64,000 bases of DNA from CAZGKW01 sp964526295 (GTDB lineage Bacteria > Planctomycetota > Phycisphaerae > FEN-1346), in NCBI GenBank assembly GCA_964526295.1, contig CAZGKW010000004.1, positions 102,600 to 166,599 on the forward strand, written 5' to 3'. This document shows positions 58,735-64,000 of this stretch, piece after piece. The notes under the pieces are model-generated. The model searched no databases. It was given only the letters and a program-made list of their open reading frames with translations, and was not told where the DNA came from. Within the stretch, counting starts at the first letter, position 1, and the number at the start of each line of letters is the position of its first letter. The position numbers and the translations under genes are program-made.

Positions 58735-60071
58735 TTGAATGGGCAGCGCATCGGGCCTGCGCGCGGATCTAAGCGATTGTGCTTCAAACTCACATCTCGC
58801 CCGGCTGCCCCAGTCAAGAACGGACGCAAGAATCTGCTGTGTCCTGAGGACCGCCCCGCCCACGATTGGTACAGGTTTGTCCTGTCCTTCCCTCCGCATT
58901 TGGTGCGCGATTATCTCGACCGGTTCAAACTGACGCCCGAGCATACAGTCTTGGATCCGTTCTGCGGAACCGGCACCACACTCGTGGAGTGCAAGAAACT
59001 CGGCATCGCCAGCGTCGGGGTTGAGGCCCACCCGATGGCACACTTTGCCAGCCAAGTGAAGACCGACTGGACACCTGATCCTGACGGCCTGGTCGACCAT
59101 GCGAACCACGTTGCGGCAAGGGCTCGTGGCCGAATCCGGAAGTCTCTCGGAGAGCCGACGTCACCCGAGAACCTGCGCAGACTTCCGCCAGAAGCATCAA
59201 GGCTTCTGCTAAAGAACTCTATTGGCCCTATCCCGCTTCACAAGTCGCTTGTGTTGCTGGGCGCCCTTGCGGAAGAGGGCAACGGAGAATTTCGCCGGCA
59301 CGAACTGCTTGCCCTGGCGAAAGCCCTTGTAGGGGATATCAGCAATCTGCATTTCGGCCCTGAGGTAGGGGTCAGAGGGCGCAAAGAAGACGCGCCTGTA
59401 ATCAGGAGTTGGCTGAAACAGGTGCGCGTGATTGCGAGAGACCTGGAACTCCTGCGGCCGAATCGTGTTGTCACCACGAAGACAGCAGGCAGGCGGCAAA
59501 GGCGCTTGAGCCAGCATCGGTGGACGCGGTTATCACGTCTCCGCCCTACCCAAACGAAAAGGACTACACAAGAACGACCCGGCTGGAATCCGTGTTGTTG
59601 GGCTTTGTGCAAGACCGGCAGTCTCTACGGGACCTGAAGGAGAAACTGCTGCGCTCCAACACGAGGAACGTCTACAAGAACGACCAGGACGACCGCTGGG
59701 TTGAGGATTACCCGGCGGTCCAGGAGATTGCCCGAGATATAGAGGCCAGAAGGATAGAACTGGGGAAGACGAGCGGGTTCGAGAGGTTGTATCACCGCGT
59801 GACGAAGCTCTATTTTGGAGGGATGGCGAAGCACTTCGCAGACCTCAAGGAGATATTGCGGCCTGGGGCCATGTTGGCCTACGTAGTCGGCGATCAGGCG
59901 AGTTACTTGCGCGTCATGATTCGCACTGGGCAGTTGCTCGCCGAGATAGCCGAGTCGTTGGGCTATGAGGTTGTCGGCCGAGATCTGTTTCGCACCCGTC
60001 TGGCGACGGCGACACGCGAGCGTCTGCGAGAGGAAGTGGTGGTGCTTCGCTGGCCCGGAGACACCCGTTAG
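58735..60071 (+). pseudogene. DNA methyltransferase, interrupted by a frameshift
   Basis: The first part holds motif I DPFCGTGTTLVECK at 58954; the second, in another frame, holds catalytic motif IV SPPYPNEKDY at 59538 and continues to 60071 (VVLRWPGDTR). Frames change between about 59466 and 59490, consistent with one missing base near AAGACAGC. The order motif I, then target region, then SPPY suggests an N4-cytosine or N6-adenine methylase. The start is unclear; TTG 58735 and TTG 58777 are both open. A sequencing error would restore a full gene. It precedes the nuclease-like gene by two bases. Confidence 0.75.
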
Positions 60072-60073
60072 CT

Positions 60074-60886
60074 ATGGCTGCTGAGAGTGCCTACGACCGG
60101 GTAATCCGCAAAGTGTTTGAGGAGCACTACAGGCCCGGTTCGGAGCGAGTGCCTTTCGAGCGCGAGGAGTTGGCGCGCGCGGCACAAGAACTGGGCCTTG
60201 CGCGTCCCAAGAACCTTGGCGATATCGTGTACTCCTATCGCTACCGCAAGGCCCTTCCGAAGGCAATTCGCGAGTGCGCACCGGAGGGCAAGAAGTGGAT
60301 CATCCGCTCTTCCGGGACGTCGCAATACTATTTCGCGGCGGTGGTTGAGCCGCGGACCATTCCGAGCCAATCACTGGCAGAAACGAAAGTTCCCGACGCG
60401 ACCCCCGGCTTGATCAGCATGTACGCGCTTGGCGACGAGCAGGCCCTCCTCGCAAACCTACGCTATAACAGACTGCTTGACATCTTCGCCGGCGTGGCCT
60501 GCTACTCGCTCCAGAATCATCTCCGCTCGTCTGTCCCGGATATGGGGCAAGTGGAAACCGACGAGCTTTATGTGGGCCTCAGCCAGGCGGGGGCGCACTA
60601 CGTCTTCCCCGTGCAGGCAAAGGGCAGGCGAGACCAGATCAGCGTTGTGCAGGTAGAGCAAGACATTGGTCTTTGCCGCAGCAAGTTCCCGGACTTGATA
60701 TGCTACCCGATTGCCGCCCAGTTCATGGGGGACGATCTGATCGCCTTGTTCGCGCTGCAAGATACCTCGGATGGCATCCGGGTCGGGCTAGAGAGGCACT
60801 ACCGGCTCGTGCCCGCCGACGAACTGTCGCGAGAGGAGTTGCAGGCCTATCGGCTGCGAGAACCCGAGAATAGGCTCGGCCTTTGA
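60074..60886 (+). CDS. Putative restriction endonuclease
   Basis: 270 residues from ATG 60074, two bases after the methyltransferase stop. A PD-(D/E)xK-type core is likely at ETDELYVGLSQAGAHYVF, followed by PVQAKGRRDQISVVQ, giving the E(T)D...QAK pattern. The N-terminal third (PKNLGDIVYSYRYRKALPKA) may be DNA-binding. Together with the methyltransferase gene it makes a restriction-modification module of lower GC content than its surroundings, suggesting horizontal transfer. Its activity would be harmful if the methyltransferase were truly inactive, so the frameshift may be an artefact or the nuclease may be inactive. Confidence 0.72.
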   Translation: MAAESAYDRVIRKVFEEHYRPGSERVPFEREELARAAQELGLARPKNLGDIVYSYRYRKALPKAIRECAPEGKKWIIRSSGTSQYYFAAVVEPRTIPSQSLAETKVPDATPGLISMYALGDEQALLANLRYNRLLDIFAGVACYSLQNHLRSSVPDMGQVETDELYVGLSQAGAHYVFPVQAKGRRDQISVVQVEQDIGLCRSKFPDLICYPIAAQFMGDDLIALFALQDTSDGIRVGLERHYRLVPADELSREELQAYRLREPENRLGL

Positions 60887-60944
60887 AGCGAGGGTTTCCG
60901 GGAAAGCAATGGCGGCGCGGGCGGATGACCGACGAGGAGCGGGC

Positions 60945-62045
60945 ATGACCACCGTCGGGGACCTGGTGGCGGCCGTGGACCGGCTCGCCCCGTTCGCCCT
61001 CGCCGAGAGCTGGGACAACGTCGGTTTGCTCCTCGGGGATCAGACCGCGCCCGTCGAGCGAGTGCTGGTGGCCCTGGACGCGAGCGACGCCGTCCTCGCC
61101 GAGGCCGAGCGGCTGGGCGCCGGGGCGCTGCTCACGCACCATCCGCTGCTCTTCAAGGGCGCCGAGCGTCTGACGGCCCGGACGCGGCACGGGCAGCTCG
61201 TGCTGCGCCTCGCGGCGGGAAGGCGGGCCCTCGTCGCCGCCCACACGAACCTCGATTCGGCCGAGGGCGGCCTGTGCGACCGGCTCGCCCGGATGGTCGG
61301 CCTCTCGCACCTCGAACCGCTCCGGGCCGGGACCGGCGAGCCCGTCTGCAAGATCGTCGTCTTCGTGCCGGAGGCCGACCTGGCGGCGGTCCAGTCGGCC
61401 GCCTTCGACGCCGGGGCGGGGCGGATCGGCGAGTACACCGAGTGCTCCTACCGGACGGCGGGGACGGGCACGTTCCGGCCGGGCGACGCGGCCAATCCGA
61501 CCGTCGGCGAACGCGGCGAGCCGAGCGAGGTGCCCGAGCTGCGACTGGAGATGCTCGTCCCGAAGGCGGCCCTCGGGGCGGTGGTGGCGGCGGCCGTCCG
61601 GGCCCATTCCTACGAGGAGCCCGCCATCGACGTCTATCCGCTCGAGCCGTCGGCGTCGCCGGCGGGCCTCGGGCGGATCGGGCGGCTGGAAAAGCCGATC
61701 CCTGCCGCCGCCCTCGCCGATGAAGTCAAGCGGGCAGTCCGGGCGACGGCGGTCGGCCTGGCGGGCGAGGCCGACGCACCCGTCAAGACGGCGGCGGTCG
61801 TCACCGGGAGCGGCAGCGGCATGGTCGGGGCGGTCCTCAAGGCGGGCGTCGACGCCTTCATCACCGGCGAGCTCAAGATGCACGAGGTCCAGGACCTGTC
61901 GGCGGCGGGCATCGCCGTCGTCCTGGGCGGCCACTACGAGACCGAGCGGGTACCGATGGAGGCCTGGGCGCCCGACCTGGCCGCCGCGCTTGACGTGCCG
62001 GTTACAATGAGCGAGAGCGAGACGGGGTTCGTCCGGACGGTGTGA
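60945..62045 (+). CDS. Nif3-like dinuclear metal protein (DUF34 / GTP cyclohydrolase I type 2 related)
   Basis: 366 residues from ATG 60945 with GAGGAG upstream. ESWDNVGLLLGD, LLTHHPLLF and GGHYETERV are the conserved Nif3 blocks that bind two metals. The insert at about 120-230 is the NGG1p-interacting-factor-3-type regulatory (PII-like) domain present in longer bacterial forms (VPEADLAAVQSAAFDAGAGR). It forms toroidal hexamers in homologues. Exact function is unresolved in this widespread family. The MBL-fold gene follows immediately. Confidence 0.92.
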   Translation: MTTVGDLVAAVDRLAPFALAESWDNVGLLLGDQTAPVERVLVALDASDAVLAEAERLGAGALLTHHPLLFKGAERLTARTRHGQLVLRLAAGRRALVAAHTNLDSAEGGLCDRLARMVGLSHLEPLRAGTGEPVCKIVVFVPEADLAAVQSAAFDAGAGRIGEYTECSYRTAGTGTFRPGDAANPTVGERGEPSEVPELRLEMLVPKAALGAVVAAAVRAHSYEEPAIDVYPLEPSASPAGLGRIGRLEKPIPAAALADEVKRAVRATAVGLAGEADAPVKTAAVVTGSGSGMVGAVLKAGVDAFITGELKMHEVQDLSAAGIAVVLGGHYETERVPMEAWAPDLAAALDVPVTMSESETGFVRTV

Positions 62046-62068
62046 CGGCGGGGCGCAGGTGGGGCCGA

Positions 62069-62890
62069 ATGGCCGCTGAAGTCTATCCTCTGGCGAGCGG
62101 CAGCCTGGGCAACGCCCTCCTCGTGCGCGACGACCGCCACGCCGTCCTTATCGACATGGGTCTGACGCAGCGGCGGCTGCGGGGGGCCCTGTCGGCGGCG
62201 GGCGTCGAGCCGCAGGACGTCGCCGCCCTCCTCGTCACCCACACCCACCGCGACCATTTCTCCGCTTCGGCGATCGGGTGGTGTCTCCGGGAGGGCGTGC
62301 CGGTCTACTCGAGCCGGGAGAACCTGGAGGACCTCGCCCGTCGCGAGCGGCGGTTCGCCGGGCTCGTCCGGGCGGGCCTCGCCCGGCCGCTCGACGGACG
62401 GGCCGTCACGGTCGGGTCGATCCGGGTGCGGGCGTTCGACGTGCCGCACGATTCGCCCGGCCGATGCGTGGGGTATCGCCTTCAGGTCGGTCGGGGCCGG
62501 CGGCGGCGGACCGCGACGGTCGCCACGGACCTCGGGCACCTGCCCACGGCGAGCCTGGAGCACTTCGTCGATTCGGACGTCCTGGTGATCGAGTCGAACC
62601 ACGACCCGGTGATGCTGTTTGAGAGCGGGCGGCCGTGGGACCTGATCGACCGGATCGCCGGTCCGAACGGGCACCTCTCGAACGAGGACTCGGCCGAGGC
62701 GGTGGCCGAGGTCGTCGGCCGGAGCCGCCGGGGGCGCGTCAAGCACGTCCTGCTCGCCCACCTGTCGCGGGACTGCAACACCCCTGAGATCGCCTTGGCG
62801 GCCCAGGCCCACCTGGCGTCGCATCACGCCCCGGCGATCCACTTCGCCGCCGCCGGCCAGTTCGAGCCGGGCCCGTTCGTGGCGCTGTGA
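62069..62890 (+). CDS. MBL-fold metallohydrolase (YycJ/WalJ type)
   Basis: 273 residues from ATG 62069 (GCAGGTGGGG upstream); a GTG at 62042 overlapping the Nif3 stop is an alternative. VYPLASGSLGNALLVRD is the usual YycJ opening, THTHRDH the zinc-binding HxHxDH motif, VPHDSPGRCVGY the third region and LLAHLSRDCNTPE the C-terminal His. The family acts on nucleic acids or in cell-wall coordination (YycJ/WalJ). It is probably cotranscribed with the Nif3 gene. Confidence 0.9.
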   Translation: MAAEVYPLASGSLGNALLVRDDRHAVLIDMGLTQRRLRGALSAAGVEPQDVAALLVTHTHRDHFSASAIGWCLREGVPVYSSRENLEDLARRERRFAGLVRAGLARPLDGRAVTVGSIRVRAFDVPHDSPGRCVGYRLQVGRGRRRRTATVATDLGHLPTASLEHFVDSDVLVIESNHDPVMLFESGRPWDLIDRIAGPNGHLSNEDSAEAVAEVVGRSRRGRVKHVLLAHLSRDCNTPEIALAAQAHLASHHAPAIHFAAAGQFEPGPFVAL

Positions 62891-62979
62891 GGGGGCCCGA
62901 GGACCTGCATCCGGGCGGCAGCGATCGCGTACTGCCTACTGGAGGCTGACGTGGAGTCGGCAAGTGTGGAGGTAGAGCC

Positions 62980-63144
62980 ATGGCCCGGGAATGCTTCGTG
63001 ACGTGTGAGGTCGGGGCCGGCTTGTTCAGCGACGAAGCTCTCGTGCGCATCCGCGCCTACGATGCTTCCGGGAAGATCGTGTCGGTCACGAGCATCGTTC
63101 CGAAGCAGGTCATCAAGAGAGCGATGCCCGCCGCGGCCTGTTGA
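62980..63144 (+). CDS. Small ORF of unknown function (54 residues)
   Basis: ATG 62980 is preceded by GGAGG at good distance. The product MARECFVTCEVGAGLFSDEA...SVTSIVPKQVIKRAMP reads like a compact beta-rich mini-protein with three Cys. No family recognised. Followed by another small ORF 11 bases on. Confidence 0.5.
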   Translation: MARECFVTCEVGAGLFSDEALVRIRAYDASGKIVSVTSIVPKQVIKRAMPAAAC

Positions 63145-63155
63145 AGGCCTGTTGC

Positions 63156-63302
63156 ATGACCGAGGAAGACGACCGGACCTCGCTGGTTCTCCCGCAGGAC
63201 ACCTTTGAGAACGGCGCGACGGTCGTGGTGCCGAGTGAAGAGATGGTCGCGGCCGAGAGCGCCGCATGGTCCTGTCCGACGTCGACATCCGGCCTGCTCT
63301 GA
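63156..63302 (+). CDS. Small ORF of unknown function (48 residues)
   Basis: ATG 63156 with GAAGG upstream. Sequence MTEEDDRTSLVLPQDTFENG then GATVVVPSEEMVAAESAA; its last 12 codons overlap the deaminase-like gene in another frame. It may be an antitoxin-like or leader peptide, but it could also be chance. Confidence 0.35.
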   Translation: MTEEDDRTSLVLPQDTFENGATVVVPSEEMVAAESAAWSCPTSTSGLL

Positions 63303-63849
63303 GGGCCGACGCGATCGCCATCGATCCGGTCCCCCCTCGGGAGAACGTCTCCACCTCCGCCGTCGACCTGCGAGTGGGGACGGAGTTCCGAAGGCGGCAG
63401 GAAGTCCCTCGCGGCATCGACATCAACACTGACCTCTCTGACGTCTCCTTGCCGGACTGCGGAGATTACGTCGACGACCTGGCTCCGGACCAGGACGGCT
63501 GATCGCCGTTCCAAGGGACGGCTTCCTGCTGGCGAGGACGCTCAAGAAGGTCAAGCCGCCCATCGCGTCGCGCCTGGCGGCGAGGGTGGAAGGAAGGGGC
63601 CGCTTTGCCCGACTCGGCCTTGGGGTCCACATCACGGCGCCGACGGTTCACGCCGGATTCGAGGGGCCGGTTGTCCTCAAGATCAAGGGCCTCGGTCCGT
63701 TCACCTTGGAGTTGGAGCCGGGCGTGACGCCCATGTGCCAGATCGTCTTCGAGCAAGTCAGCTCCGAGCCAAAGGGACCGCTCAGGACCGGTTTTTTTCG
63801 GCAGACCGACGTCCTCGGCAGCGGCGGCGCGGCTCCCGACGCGTCCTGA
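63266..63849 (+). pseudogene. dCTP deaminase/dUTPase-like gene, frameshifted
   Basis: The first frame (63266-63502, MVLSDVDIRPALRADAIAID) is the N-terminus of a dCTP-deaminase-family protein. From about 63490 the second frame continues it: LIAVPRDGFLLARTL, ARLGLGVHITAPTVHAGFEG and GPFTLELEPG, ending at 63849. One base appears to be missing near 63490-63500, so the product is truncated unless this is an error or a programmed shift. The catalytic Glu strand HAGFEG is retained. The canonical RSS(L)ARLG loop reads RGRFARLG, so a key Ser is absent. It may have been a divergent nucleotide-pool enzyme. Confidence 0.7.
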
Positions 63850-64000
63850 AGTTCCCTGCCCGAGGTCTGCCGCTTCTCCGGGCCCCGCAGCCCTTGCCGG
63901 CGGCCACATCCTCCCGAACGAACGCTTGTGTCCCGGCCCGCCCGACGCTAGTGTAGTGTATCAAGCAGATTGCACATTATTCAGTACGGCCCGTGCCCGT
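63850..64000. other. Right edge, no gene seen
   Basis: 151 bases. The last 50 are AT-richer (GTGTAGTGTATCAAGCAGA), which may be the start of a promoter region for a gene beyond the window. Confidence 0.3.

Overview
The window is a high-GC (about 70 %) bacterial chromosome segment, most probably from a planctomycete. The indicators are a DUF4190/DUF1559-style prepilin-like protein, a Ser/Thr kinase with a C-terminal membrane anchor, a DUF4340/GldG/GldF gliding-type ABC cluster, a WD40-like/squalene-cyclase-like fusion next to ExbB/ExbD, a tyrosine recombinase with NLR/TRETE and KHY motifs, and abundant dispersed intergenic palindromes. All identifications come from reading translations and motifs; no database search was run.

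Layout. 1-1856: the N-terminal part of a carboxylesterase that runs off the left edge, and a DUF4190 membrane protein, both on minus. 1991-7532 (plus): a large AsmA-like protein, an LpxH-type phosphoesterase and an amidohydrolase. 7608-14230 (minus): an ABC cluster of ATPase, permease, GldG-like protein and DUF4340 protein behind a good sigma70-type promoter. 14384-27382 (minus): a long run encoding a TPR lipoprotein, ExbB, ExbD, a PD40/cyclase fusion, two secreted proteins, endonuclease V and a HAD hydrolase. 27634-28962: a DUF401 permease.

29172-36549 is an integrated mobile element of 7.4 kb. A 29-bp direct repeat flanks it, and the right copy lies in the 3' end of an intact tRNA-Val(CAC). 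Its eleven genes are co-oriented: an unknown protein, two small HTH/excisionase-like proteins, a replication-initiator-like protein with iterons inside its gene, a ParB-motif protein, a terminase-small-subunit-like protein, two unknown proteins, another excisionase-like protein, an XRE regulator and a tyrosine integrase. No capsid, portal or tail genes are present, so it resembles a minimal phage satellite. The att core lies inside the integrase reading frame, so integration changes the integrase C-terminus.

36868-43830 (minus): SGNH-like and PLD-like proteins, an alpha/beta hydrolase, a Ser/Thr kinase and a two-gene adenine methyltransferase/putative restriction enzyme module. 44018-49745: a RAYT (REP-associated tyrosine transposase) with its own promoter and REP hairpins on both sides, a tandem repeat block, a 1427-residue acyl-CoA dehydratase activase, and a 118-bp-period REPIN array. 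49746-63849 (plus): a two-domain NDP kinase, a thioesterase, an aminotransferase, lipoproteins, a sugar-isomerase-like protein, an OmpA-like lipoprotein, a second (frameshifted) methyltransferase plus nuclease module, Nif3 and MBL-fold proteins, small ORFs and a frameshifted dCTP-deaminase-like gene.

How parts fit. The TPR/ExbB/ExbD/PD40-cyclase run looks like a proton-motive-force-coupled envelope system. The minus ABC cluster looks like a surface or motility-related exporter. The satellite-like island, the two restriction-modification modules and the RAYT/REPIN elements form the accessory part of the window.
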